Of a DNA stretch of 44,456 bases, positions 1 to 10,848 are shown one piece after another; position 1 is the stretch's first letter; each line of letters opens with the position of its first letter. The DNA is from Alteromonadaceae bacterium (lineage in GTDB: Bacteria > Pseudomonadota > Gammaproteobacteria > Enterobacterales > Alteromonadaceae), in the NCBI GenBank assembly GCA_016765535.1, contig JAESPQ010000016.1, positions 1 to 44,456 on the forward strand, given 5' to 3'. Both the position numbers and the translations under genes were made by a program. Under the pieces are notes generated by a model. It was not told the origin of the DNA. It ran no database searches and saw nothing but the letters and a program-made list of their open reading frames with translations.

Positions 1-26
1 GCCCTTATTTAATTCGGTAATTATTC

Positions 27-97
27 TGTAGGTCGACATTTATGTCGTCAAAGGCAGAATAAATGACATGAATTGATGGGCTGAAGCCCAACCTACA
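27..97. repeat. Palindromic repeat with two inner hairpins
   Basis: A 71-base element bounded by a 7-base inverted repeat (TGTAGGT at 27-33, ACCTACA at 91-97). Inside are two perfect hairpins: CGACAT-TT-ATGTCG (34-47) and TGGGCT-GA-AGCCCA (77-90). The layout, an outer stem with two inner stem-loops, is that of REP/BIME-type intergenic palindromes. It lies just downstream of the truD-surE stop codon, so it may act in the 3' end of that transcript. A related half-element occurs at 6291-6314. Confidence 0.6.
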
Positions 98-128
98 AGT
101 TTACCTGAACCAAGTACATAGGCATGTT

Positions 129-2132
129 TTATAAAGAGAGTTCACTTAGCCATTTTTTCATGTTTTTCATACTTTTATATGCGGTCATATCAACTGTTAT
201 GGGGGTGATTGAAGCCTTGTTATTTGCCACAGCATTAAAATCAGTGCCATCACCCGCATCAAATTTATTACCGAGCGTACCATACCAGTATATATCACGT
301 TGCCACGGGTCTTGCATTTTACGCATAGTATCAGCTTTATGACGATTACCTAAACGCGTCACTTCAAAACCTTGTAATTGTGATAATTCAACATCAGGTA
401 CGTTAATATTAATAATTTGATCATTTTCTAATGGATGATTTTGCAAACGTTGAATAAATTTAGCCGTAACTACGGCAGCGGTTTGATAATTTTGCTCATG
501 TTTACCGACTAAAGAAACGGCTATTGCTGGCATGCCCATGTGTCTACCTTCAGTTGCTGCCGCAACAGTACCTGAATAAATGACATCATCACCTAAATTT
601 TCACCACTATTAATACCTGCGACCACTAAATCTGGCATCGGTTGCATTAATTGACTAATGCCTAATTGTACACAATCGGTTGGTGTACCGTTTACCGAAA
701 TAAAACCGTTATCTAATGTATGGGTTCGCAGCGGGTTTAATAAGGTTAAAGAATTACTTGCACCACTACAATTTCGATCAGGGGCAACCACTAAAACCTC
801 AGCAAATTTACTTAATTCTTGATAAAGCACTTTAATGCCAAGTGCATGCACGCCATCATCGTTACTTAATAAAATGCGCATTTTTTTTGCTATCGATTTT
901 GGTTTAGCTTTGCTGGTAACATCACTATTTTTAGCAAGAGATTGATTTGTCGCGTTTATTGCTGCTGTTACTGAAGTATTTGTTCTTTGTATTTTGCGTT
1001 TTACTGAAGCTAATTTTTCAAGCGGTTTATCATCACTAAAATCAACTCTCACGCGTTCCGTCATATCGCGATAATCAACCAATTCTTTTAATACGGTTGT
1101 CGCATAACTGCCTGCGGGTAAAGTAAAACGTAAAATAACACTGTCATCATTACTATTTTCATCATTAACAAGCGAAAAATCAGCATCACTAGGTACTAAG
1201 CGAATATTACGACGTTCTTGTTTTAGGCCTAATTCGGCTAGACCTTGACAAAATTCAGGGCTATTTTCACCAATGCTTTGCTCTAACGCTAACGCATCAA
1301 ATTGCGTCATTAGCTCGCCTGCACCCCACATCGACGCGGTAATATCAATATCATGTTCAGCTAAACGCTGTATTAGTTCATCTGTTACCGTATCTACTTT
1401 AAAAACAGTTTGTGAACCTCTTAACATACCGGCATCACCACGCATTAACTGATTAAAAGAACCTTGTTCAATACGTTGGCTAATAATTGAATTAAAAATA
1501 AAAGAACGTGCTGCCGATAAATACATACCACGTTTTTTCTTATCTTTTACATTAGCGCCAGCAAATAATTCTAATGCTTTAGGTAAATTACCACCATTAA
1601 TGCCAAAGCGCTGTTCACCAAAATAATTAGGTACACCTAAAGTGATAATTTGTTGCCAGCGTTGCATTAATTCTTTAACTTGCGAGACATTACGTAAAAT
1701 CAACTCAAAGCGGTTGCCAACTAAGCCACCAATACGTAATTTTTTATTGTGACGTTTTACCGTTAATACTTCGACACCTTCAATAGCAAGATCATTTATG
1801 TGATAAACTTTTTTGCCTGGTAAGTGTACCCCAAACCATTGTTCAGTTACGGCATACCTGTCTTTCAACCCCGCATAGCTCACTACATTTTCTTTTACTT
1901 TAAAGTACTTAGCCAGCTCACGAGCAACATAATTAGTATTTGCGCCCGTTTTACGAAGATGAATATAGACATGCTCACCTTCACCACAAGGTTGATACGG
2001 TAATATTTCATACACTTTAAAGTCACTCATGCTACTGCGCAATAATGCTTTAGCCGCAGGCTTACCATGTAAATAATTAAACGTTAGCGGAAATCTTTTC
2101 ATTTTAATTTTCATTTTTACTTTTTCATTCAT
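129..2132 (-). CDS. truD-surE: TruD-SurE fusion: tRNA pseudouridine(13) synthase and 5'/3'-nucleotidase
   Basis: One 667-residue frame joins two enzymes normally made by neighbouring genes. Residues about 13-360 are TruD, which makes pseudouridine-13 in tRNA-Glu: the AGLKDRYAVTEQW motif holds the catalytic Asp (D91), followed by GVPNYFGEQRFG. Residues about 365-417 are a Ser/Thr/Lys-rich linker. From Met418 (ATG at 881) comes a full-length SurE of about 250 residues with the metal-binding SNDDG motif, DRNCSGASNSLTL and NGTPTDCV; SurE is a metal-dependent nucleotide/exopolyphosphate phosphatase. The gene follows ispF by 24 bases, matching the usual order ispD-ispF-truD-surE-pcm. A run of eight A crosses the SurE ATG, so internal initiation at 881 could also give free SurE. 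Both family assignments are firm; whether the fusion is processed is unknown. Confidence 0.93.
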   Translation of the reverse strand: MNEKVKMKIKMKRFPLTFNYLHGKPAAKALLRSSMSDFKVYEILPYQPCGEGEHVYIHLRKTGANTNYVARELAKYFKVKENVVSYAGLKDRYAVTEQWFGVHLPGKKVYHINDLAIEGVEVLTVKRHNKKLRIGGLVGNRFELILRNVSQVKELMQRWQQIITLGVPNYFGEQRFGINGGNLPKALELFAGANVKDKKKRGMYLSAARSFIFNSIISQRIEQGSFNQLMRGDAGMLRGSQTVFKVDTVTDELIQRLAEHDIDITASMWGAGELMTQFDALALEQSIGENSPEFCQGLAELGLKQERRNIRLVPSDADFSLVNDENSNDDSVILRFTLPAGSYATTVLKELVDYRDMTERVRVDFSDDKPLEKLASVKRKIQRTNTSVTAAINATNQSLAKNSDVTSKAKPKSIAKKMRILLSNDDGVHALGIKVLYQELSKFAEVLVVAPDRNCSGASNSLTLLNPLRTHTLDNGFISVNGTPTDCVQLGISQLMQPMPDLVVAGINSGENLGDDVIYSGTVAAATEGRHMGMPAIAVSLVGKHEQNYQTAAVVTAKFIQRLQNHPLENDQIININVPDVELSQLQGFEVTRLGNRHKADTMRKMQDPWQRDIYWYGTLGNKFDAGDGTDFNAVANNKASITPITVDMTAYKSMKNMKKWLSELSL

Positions 2133-2156
2133 GACTAGAATTTAAGTTAACGTTTA

Positions 2157-2636
2157 TTAGCCGCGAGCTTTGGTCAATAATACCACCGCATGTACAGCCA
2201 CACCTTCTTTGCGGCCTACATAGCCTAATTTTTCAGTCGTGGTTGCTTTAACATTAACCTGTTCAATATCAGCCTGTAAATCATCCGCTAAACAAGTACG
2301 CATCGCCCATAAATGCGGCGCAATTTTAGGCGCTTGCGCTACAATAGTGATGTCAGCATTGCCGAGTTCAAAGCCTTTTTTTATCATTAAACCAACCACA
2401 TGACGCAGTAAAATACGGCTGTCTATATTTTCATATTTTTTATCAGTATCAGGAAAATGATTGCCAATATCGGCTAAACAAAGCGCCCCTAAAATAGCAT
2501 CGCATAGAGCATGAATAGCGACATCACCGTCAGAATGAGCAATAAAACCTTGTGGATTTTCAATAGTAACGCCCGCTAATACTAAGGGCTTACTACCACC
2601 AAAAGCATGAACATCAAAACCGTGACCAATACGCAT
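2157..2636 (-). CDS. ispF: 2-C-methyl-D-erythritol 2,4-cyclodiphosphate synthase
   Basis: IspF cyclises CDP-methylerythritol 2-phosphate to MEcPP with release of CMP, in the cytosolic MEP isoprenoid pathway. The 159-residue length is normal. The N-terminus [12 protein letters not shown] supplies metal ligands Asp8 and His10, and [11 protein letters not shown] supplies His42; the [13 protein letters not shown] signature and a C-terminal [14 protein letters not shown] stretch (nucleotide site) are present. It lies 16 bases after ispD and 24 bases before truD-surE, so the three are probably one transcript. Confidence 0.97.
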   Translation of the reverse strand: MRIGHGFDVHAFGGSKPLVLAGVTIENPQGFIAHSDGDVAIHALCDAILGALCLADIGNHFPDTDKKYENIDSRILLRHVVGLMIKKGFELGNADITIVAQAPKIAPHLWAMRTCLADDLQADIEQVNVKATTTEKLGYVGRKEGVAVHAVVLLTKARG

Positions 2637-2652
2637 ATTTTACTCTTTTCCT

Positions 2653-3387
2653 TTAATTTTTCTGCTTCATTAAAATGAATTCAGCCAAAGCTAAATCATC
2701 CGGACGGGTTATTTTAATATTATCACTACTTGCCTCAACTAATTGGCTGGGTAACCCTGCTAATTCAATGGCTGATGACTCATCAGTAATTGCTAATTGT
2801 TGTGTTAACGCGTTTTCAATCGCATTTTTTAATTCGGTTATTTTATACATTTGTGGCGTTAAGGCATGCCATAAGCCATCACGTTGTTCAGTACATTGCA
2901 CTATATTTTGCGCTTTGTTTAAGGTGTTTTCAGGATGTGAGCGTTTCATGGTATCGCGCACTGGCGTAGCTAACAAACCACCTACACCTGTCGATAAACA
3001 ACGGGTGATCAACTGAGTAATGTCTTGATGGCTAACACAAGGTCTTGCTGCATCGTGTACGAGTACCCACGAAAATTCACTACAATTAATATATTGCAAC
3101 CCTGCTAATACCGAATCTACTCGCTCTTTACCTCCAATAACAGTACTAACGTATGGATTATTTGCTAGTGCTAACGATGGAAAATATTCATCATTTTCAC
3201 CTAAGGCAAGGATCACTCGTGTTATTTTTGGGTGTGACAGTAAGCGTTCAACGGTGTGTTCTAAAACGGTTTTACCTAAAAAAGTCAAATACTGTTTAGG
3301 GTAATGCGAACGCATACGCTTACCAATGCCCGCGGCAGGAACCACAGCAATTAATGATGCTTCAAAAGATAATAAATTAATGTTCAA
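2653..3387 (-). CDS. ispD: 2-C-methyl-D-erythritol 4-phosphate cytidylyltransferase
   Basis: IspD couples CTP to methylerythritol 4-phosphate, two steps before IspF in the MEP pathway. The 244-residue protein shows the nucleotide-binding PAAGIGKRM loop (about residues 17-25), PKQYLTFLGKTVLEHT, VHDAARPCVS and the C-terminal NIKITRPDDLALAE. About ten residues precede the conserved start of the family. Its start overlaps the end of ftsB by 11 bases, the ftsB-ispD arrangement typical of gammaproteobacteria. Confidence 0.97.
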   Translation of the reverse strand: MNINLLSFEASLIAVVPAAGIGKRMRSHYPKQYLTFLGKTVLEHTVERLLSHPKITRVILALGENDEYFPSLALANNPYVSTVIGGKERVDSVLAGLQYINCSEFSWVLVHDAARPCVSHQDITQLITRCLSTGVGGLLATPVRDTMKRSHPENTLNKAQNIVQCTEQRDGLWHALTPQMYKITELKNAIENALTQQLAITDESSAIELAGLPSQLVEASSDNIKITRPDDLALAEFILMKQKN

Positions 3388-3700
3388 GTGACGACCGTGA
3401 ATATTTTTTATACCGGTGATCAGGCTTATTACTCGGTATTAGCCGAAAAAATGTTTCGCCTTGTTTTATCATACCTAGTTCATTACGAGCACGCTCTTCT
3501 ATCGCGTCAAGTCCTGATTTTAAATCATTAATATCAGCATAAATAAGTTTATTACGTTGGGTTAATTTTTCGTTGGCAAGTTGTTGTCGTTGCATTTCAC
3601 CTTTTAGTGCTAAATAGTCAGGCACACTGTTTTTACCGAGCCAAAGTCGATATTGCAGTAGAGCAAAAAAAACTATTAATAAAAGAGAAATTATTCGCAT
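3377..3700 (-). CDS. ftsB: Cell division protein FtsB
   Basis: FtsB is a small bitopic inner-membrane protein that joins FtsL and FtsQ in the divisome. From the ATG at 3700 it has 107 residues (about 103 in E. coli): a short cytoplasmic start, one transmembrane helix (about residues 3-20, ISLLLIVFFALLQYRLW), then a periplasmic coiled coil (about 28-65) and the family motif EERARNELGMIKQGETFFRL. The frame stays open to a TTG at 3739, but the ATG puts the membrane helix in the usual position. It overlaps ispD by 11 bases. Confidence 0.93.
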   Translation of the reverse strand: MRIISLLLIVFFALLQYRLWLGKNSVPDYLALKGEMQRQQLANEKLTQRNKLIYADINDLKSGLDAIEERARNELGMIKQGETFFRLIPSNKPDHRYKKYSRSSLEH

Positions 3701-3987
3701 AATGCTTAGTTTTCTATTCAATAACCAATTAATGTACAAGCGACAATTTGTTGCATTGTCTTGTCTTATTGTCGCAGCAAGCTACGACTTATATCATTCT
3801 AAAATGCAGGTTGTCATGAGCGTAGCAAGGCACAACAAAAAACATAACTATTATTATCGCACAACGCTTATTACAGCAAGTCATAAGCTACAATTCAAAT
3901 GAACATATAATAATAACAGTATTATAAATGTGTGATAACCGCCTGCAATTAAAAAACGTCAATAAACTAAGTAAAAAGTTAAAAAAA
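3701..3987. other. Gene-free interval with one hairpin repeat
   Basis: The 287 bases upstream of ftsB hold no convincing gene. The one clear structure is the hairpin at 3771-3788. The rest is AT-rich and presumably includes the ftsB-ispD-ispF-truD promoter. I see no strong terminator for the gene that ends at 3988. Confidence 0.5.
3771..3788. repeat. Short palindrome related to the 6291 repeat
   Basis: GTCG-C-AGC-AA-GCT-A-CGAC forms a stem-loop with one mismatch. It is identical at 16 of 18 positions to the hairpin at 6292-6309, which suggests two members of a dispersed palindrome family. Confidence 0.45.
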
Positions 3988-4695
3988 TTAACTGAATGAG
4001 GAGGTTTTTTTGAAATTTTGCCAATTGATGCCACAAGATAACAATAATTCTCGCAGGGTCAATAATATTGGTGAACTTGTTTTTTGATTTTGTTGCGACT
4101 TTTGTTGTTGTGGCTTTTGTTGATAGTTTTGCCAACGATGACCAGCACAAGCAGCAGTCATCACTTTTTTATTCGGTTTTAATAGGCTAATTTTTTGCGG
4201 AGTTAAGGAATCATTATGTGCAAATAAATTTTTTTGTACACTATTAACATCAAACCAGCCAAAAGCATTCCCGCGTATACGTTGTTTATCATTATCGATA
4301 CGATCAATCGAATCAAGCAATATTCGCTCGCCAACCAAAACAGGGATCACTAAACCTAAAGGTACAGTAAAGCTTTGATACCATTGCCAGACATCAGCTA
4401 ACTCTTGCCCTACAACGGGGATGTTTTTATTTTGTTTTGCCGACCAATGAGCATTTTGAGCATCTAAAAGTAAGGGTGGTTTTACGTGTTTTTGTAGCTG
4501 ACGATGTACTTGTGTCATTAAATAGGCAGTACGTTTGATATAATGCGGTAAACTTTTCAAATGACTTTGCATCGCTTTAACTGTGGTTAGGTCGGCATGT
4601 ACTAACTGACTTAACTCACGTTCATACAAAGCATTACACACTTCAGCATAATCATTAGTTTGTTGCGTTGTTTGCCAAAGAGAAGTTTGCGGCAT
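3988..4695 (-). CDS. Conserved-looking protein of unknown function between ftsB and eno
   Basis: I do not recognise this 235-residue protein. It has no signal peptide or obvious membrane helix and looks cytosolic. The N-terminal half is rich in His, Gln and Leu and probably helical; the centre contains a beta-rich hydrophobic segment (VPLGLVIPVLVGERILLDSIDR) and an Arg-Gly-Asn-Ala-Phe-Gly-Trp-Phe motif; near residue 185 is AACAGHRW; a Gln/Lys-rich low-complexity run (about 190-207) precedes a helical tail. The ATG at 4695 has no clear ribosome binding site. Codon use and AT content match the neighbours, so it is probably a real lineage-specific gene. Its length and lack of motif match argue against chorismate lyase. 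Confidence 0.7.
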   Translation of the reverse strand: MPQTSLWQTTQQTNDYAEVCNALYERELSQLVHADLTTVKAMQSHLKSLPHYIKRTAYLMTQVHRQLQKHVKPPLLLDAQNAHWSAKQNKNIPVVGQELADVWQWYQSFTVPLGLVIPVLVGERILLDSIDRIDNDKQRIRGNAFGWFDVNSVQKNLFAHNDSLTPQKISLLKPNKKVMTAACAGHRWQNYQQKPQQQKSQQNQKTSSPILLTLRELLLSCGINWQNFKKTSSFS

Positions 4696-4800
4696 CGGTT
4701 AAATAAAGTCAGTACGGTATTAATTGAATAATTTAAGCATACTGTATTGTTGATAAAAAATACATTTTCCAAGCGATTTATTGCTGTTTTTTAAATAAAA

Positions 4801-4828
4801 AAAGAGCAACTTCAATACGTTGCTCTTT
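4801..4828 (-). terminator. Rho-independent terminator of eno
   Basis: AAAGAGCAAC and GTTGCTCTTT form a perfect 10-base stem with an 8-base loop. Read on the minus strand the stem runs into a T-rich tract (TTTTTTTATTT), so it ends transcription coming from eno, about 125 bases past its stop codon. Confidence 0.85.
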
Positions 4829-4880
4829 AGTTAGCGAATAACAATTTTATTCAAGCAGAGATTTTGTTTGGGTTTTAAGA

Positions 4881-4917
4881 GAAAGCACGTACTTTATACG
4901 TATAAAGGAGTACTTTC
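4881..4917. other. Long hairpin in the eno 3' region
   Basis: A perfect 16-base palindrome, CTTTATACGTATAAAG (4892-4907), sits inside a weaker outer pairing of GAAAG (4881-4885) with CTTTC (4913-4917). No T-tract follows on either strand, so it is not a plain terminator. It would form a strong stem in the eno 3' untranslated RNA. Confidence 0.4.
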
Positions 4918-4954
4918 GACAACAAAATCGAGCAAAATAGCCATTTAAGGAATG

Positions 4955-6316
<1,362 letters not shown>

Positions 6317-6340
6317 TCAATAAATATTAATAACAAAAAC

Positions 6341-6365
6341 AAAACCGCAGCAATGCTACGGTTTT
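6341..6365 (-). terminator. Rho-independent terminator of pyrG
   Basis: AAAACCG and CGGTTTT, with an inner AGC-AAT-GCT, form a stem with one mismatch. On the minus strand it continues into TTTTGTTTTTGTT. It lies 14 bases past the pyrG stop codon and upstream of eno. Confidence 0.8.
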
Positions 6366-6378
6366 AATAAAATTATGT

Positions 6379-8243
<1,865 letters not shown>

Positions 8244-8421
8244 TACCATTTCGTATAAGTAAGTGATCAATGATTGCGTAGAAAAATTAGCAAGAGCAAA
8301 GCGCTTGATTGAGTAATAGCTGGCTATTGCGATTGAAAGCAATGCAGCTATTGTTGATTTTAACCAGCAAGGGTGAGCAAATATTTATGCGGATTGGTAT
8401 AAGTGCTTAAATCACTTACTT
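8244..8421. mobile_element. MITE-like palindromic element without a coding region
   Basis: Two imperfect 17-base terminal inverted repeats face each other: TACCATTTCGTATAAGT (8244-8260) and, on the opposite strand, TACCAATCCGCATAAAT (8383-8399), identical at about 13 of 17 positions. Overlapping them is an 11-base perfect inverted repeat, AAGTAAGTGAT (8257-8267) with ATCACTTACTT (8411-8421). The roughly 120 bases between have no coding potential. Size and structure fit a miniature inverted-repeat element. No target duplication is obvious. Confidence 0.5.
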
Positions 8422-8444
8422 GGTTTAGCAACCATTATTTACCA

Positions 8445-9989
8445 TTAACGTTTCATTATAAAGGTATCAGCCAAGCTAGAAATTTCTGCGGCGGTATTTT
8501 TTAAACTTAACATTTGCTGATTTACTAATTCAGTTTGTTGCCAACTACTGTCAGAAGCTTGATGTATTTGTTCAACGCGGCTGTTTATTTCGGCTGTTAC
8601 TGCTGTTTGCTCTTCCGCTGCGGTAGCAATTTGTGTTGATAAATCAGCAACATGACGAATTTTATTATACACAAGCTCTATTTTTTGATCCGCTTGTTCG
8701 GCACTACTAACACAATCTTCAGCATCACTTTTATTTTTAGCCATAATAGCAACCCAATCTCGAATTGTTTCTAGCATGGCTGATAAGCTTTGATGAATTT
8801 CAACCGCAGACTCTTGTGTACGTGAAGACAAATTACGCACTTCTTCGGCCACTACTGAAAAACCACGTCCATGCTCACCAGCTCGCGCCGCTTCTATTGC
8901 CGCATTAAGTGCCAGTAAATTAGTTTGATCAGCGATAGACTGAATACCTTCCATTAAGTTACCAACATTTTTAGCAGCATCACTTAATTTAGTGGCCGAA
9001 CTAGAAGCCCGCTCAACTTCGGCCGCTAAATCGCGAATTTTCTCGGTGGTATTATTTATATCAGTACGTGCATATTCACATTGACTATACGTTGTTTCAA
9101 TATCATCGGCTGTAGAAACAATATTACTGGCAATTTCATTAGTTGATGTGGTCATTTGTGCCATAGCGACACTCACTTGCATTATATCTTCTTTTTGCTG
9201 AGCAATAACATCACGATTAATATTCATGCCTTGTTGCACATTGTCGATAACATCTCCAAGCGGTGCAGTGGCGTCTTTGCTGCGCTCTAAAATAGCGCGA
9301 ATTTTTGTTTTTAATAACCCTAAATTAAAATCAAAAATACTCGCAGTACCTTTACCAAAGTATATTTGTCGACTAATAGAATCAAAAATATTTTGCATTT
9401 TACGCGCTCGTTGCGCCACGGGCATAATGTCTTGCCAAAAAATAGCAATGGGCGTTATCGCCGTGATCGCCGCAATAACCGAGGCAGCAAAACCAAGTTC
9501 AGTAAAAATAAAAATTTGCGCAATAAAACTTAATACCGCTAAAAATAAAAATTTATGTAAGCGTGTAAATTCAAAAATTTGCCAAGTCTTGTTTTGATTT
9601 AAATTTTGATAAACTTTAGTTGCTCGTTTAACTAGCTCTGCTTTAGGTATTTTACATACGGCTTGAAAACCAACAATTTTTCCTTGCTCAAATTTAGGCG
9701 TAATAAAAGTGTCTAACCAAAACTCTGTCGCCCCCGCAACTTTTTGTTGCAACATACCTTGCCAAGAAAAACCTTTCGCCATGGTATCTTTAATTTCATT
9801 ACTCACCATATTGGGTAATGCCTGATGAAATACCTGATAATATTTCATGCCAATTAATTGCTCTTTAGTACAATGAGCGACTTGACAAAAGCCTTCGCTA
9901 ACATAAGTAAAGACATCATTTTGATCAACAACCCAAATTAGCTGATCTATATTAATATTAGTGGTATGACTTAAAGAATTAGTAGACAA
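8445..9989 (-). CDS. Aer-like methyl-accepting chemotaxis protein with a PAS domain
   Basis: A 514-residue signal transducer. An N-terminal PAS domain (about 10-120, VDQNDVFTYVSEGFCQV...MKYYQVFH) lies in the cytoplasm as in Aer-type energy or redox sensors; two hydrophobic helices at about 145-190 anchor it; the C-terminal half is the MCP signalling coiled coil with the conserved tip SIADQTNLLALNAAIEAARA and EVRNLSSRT, which binds CheA/CheW. The start is TTG at 9989: there is no ATG nearby and a strong GAGGAG ribosome binding site lies five bases upstream. No che genes are next to it. The PAS ligand (FAD, haem or other) cannot be told from sequence. Confidence 0.92.
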   Translation of the reverse strand: MSTNSLSHTTNINIDQLIWVVDQNDVFTYVSEGFCQVAHCTKEQLIGMKYYQVFHQALPNMVSNEIKDTMAKGFSWQGMLQQKVAGATEFWLDTFITPKFEQGKIVGFQAVCKIPKAELVKRATKVYQNLNQNKTWQIFEFTRLHKFLFLAVLSFIAQIFIFTELGFAASVIAAITAITPIAIFWQDIMPVAQRARKMQNIFDSISRQIYFGKGTASIFDFNLGLLKTKIRAILERSKDATAPLGDVIDNVQQGMNINRDVIAQQKEDIMQVSVAMAQMTTSTNEIASNIVSTADDIETTYSQCEYARTDINNTTEKIRDLAAEVERASSSATKLSDAAKNVGNLMEGIQSIADQTNLLALNAAIEAARAGEHGRGFSVVAEEVRNLSSRTQESAVEIHQSLSAMLETIRDWVAIMAKNKSDAEDCVSSAEQADQKIELVYNKIRHVADLSTQIATAAEEQTAVTAEINSRVEQIHQASDSSWQQTELVNQQMLSLKNTAAEISSLADTFIMKR

Positions 9990-10201
9990 GGTCGCTCCTC
10001 ACATTAGTACACTGCGCGAATAGTTAAATGATAAAAAATAAACGCATAAAATAATATGAATGGTGCCATAACACAATAAAACATTACTTAAATAAAGGTT
10101 AACATTGATTTGAAATAATGAAGCAAGTGATAAAGTAAATTACTTGGTAAAAAATTAACACAAGGTTAAACTGTATTCACACCTACTTTAAAGATTTATC
10201 T

Positions 10202-10798
10202 ATGCCAACGATTAAATTAACTGCAACCTTAACCGCTATTGATGCGATTAATAACCAAGATCAAAACACCATTACTTTTAATGATATTTCTCATCCCAAA
10301 GAATTTATTTATGGCCAGCAGATGAGCGCTTGTCTTGAAAAACATTGGCCAAATAGTGATGACGTATTACAAATTGCGGTACGCGCACAACACATAAAAC
10401 GTTGGCAATTAAAAAGAATTGAATTTGCTCAAGGCAAAGCAGGTTACTACCAATGGCGCATAGCACAAGGTAAGTTTCATGCACAGCTCACTGAACAAAT
10501 CATGTTAGAGCAAGGGTATGAAGCTAAATTAGCGGCTGAAACAGCGTCAATATTACGTAAAGAAAATTTAAAAACGAATAATAATACCCAAACCTTAGAA
10601 GATGTCGCTTGCTTAGTATTTTTGCAATATTACTTTGATGACTTTGCCCAAAAATATACCGAAAAAGATAATGAAGCGAAAGTTATTCGCATTGTGCAAA
10701 AAACGTGGGGTAAAATGTCAGATAAAGCTCATGATATAGCGCTGGCGATGACCTTTCCTGATCATTTAGCCACGTTGATACAAAAGGCGTTGGCTTAA
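10202..10798 (+). CDS. DUF4202 family protein
   Basis: This 198-residue soluble protein matches my memory of the DUF4202 family: AIDAINNQDQN near the start, HPKEFIYGQQMSACLEKHWP, the strongly conserved ARAQHIKRWQLKR, GYYQWR, LRKENLKTNN and TLEDVACLVFLQYYFDDF. The conserved His/Asp pattern suggests an HD-like all-helical fold, but no activity is known to me. It converges on mazG with about 50 bases between. The ribosome binding site is weak. Confidence 0.85.
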   Translation: MPTIKLTATLTAIDAINNQDQNTITFNDISHPKEFIYGQQMSACLEKHWPNSDDVLQIAVRAQHIKRWQLKRIEFAQGKAGYYQWRIAQGKFHAQLTEQIMLEQGYEAKLAAETASILRKENLKTNNNTQTLEDVACLVFLQYYFDDFAQKYTEKDNEAKVIRIVQKTWGKMSDKAHDIALAMTFPDHLATLIQKALA

Positions 10799-10848
10799 AA
10801 TTGCAGAATGATTGGTTATAGATCCTGACCTTTGTCAAAGTGACTCGG

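Noticed and set aside
3702-3902. Plus-strand 66-codon frame upstream of ftsB
   Set aside because: It overlaps the ftsB start and a hairpin repeat, lacks a ribosome binding site and has no recognisable protein pattern.
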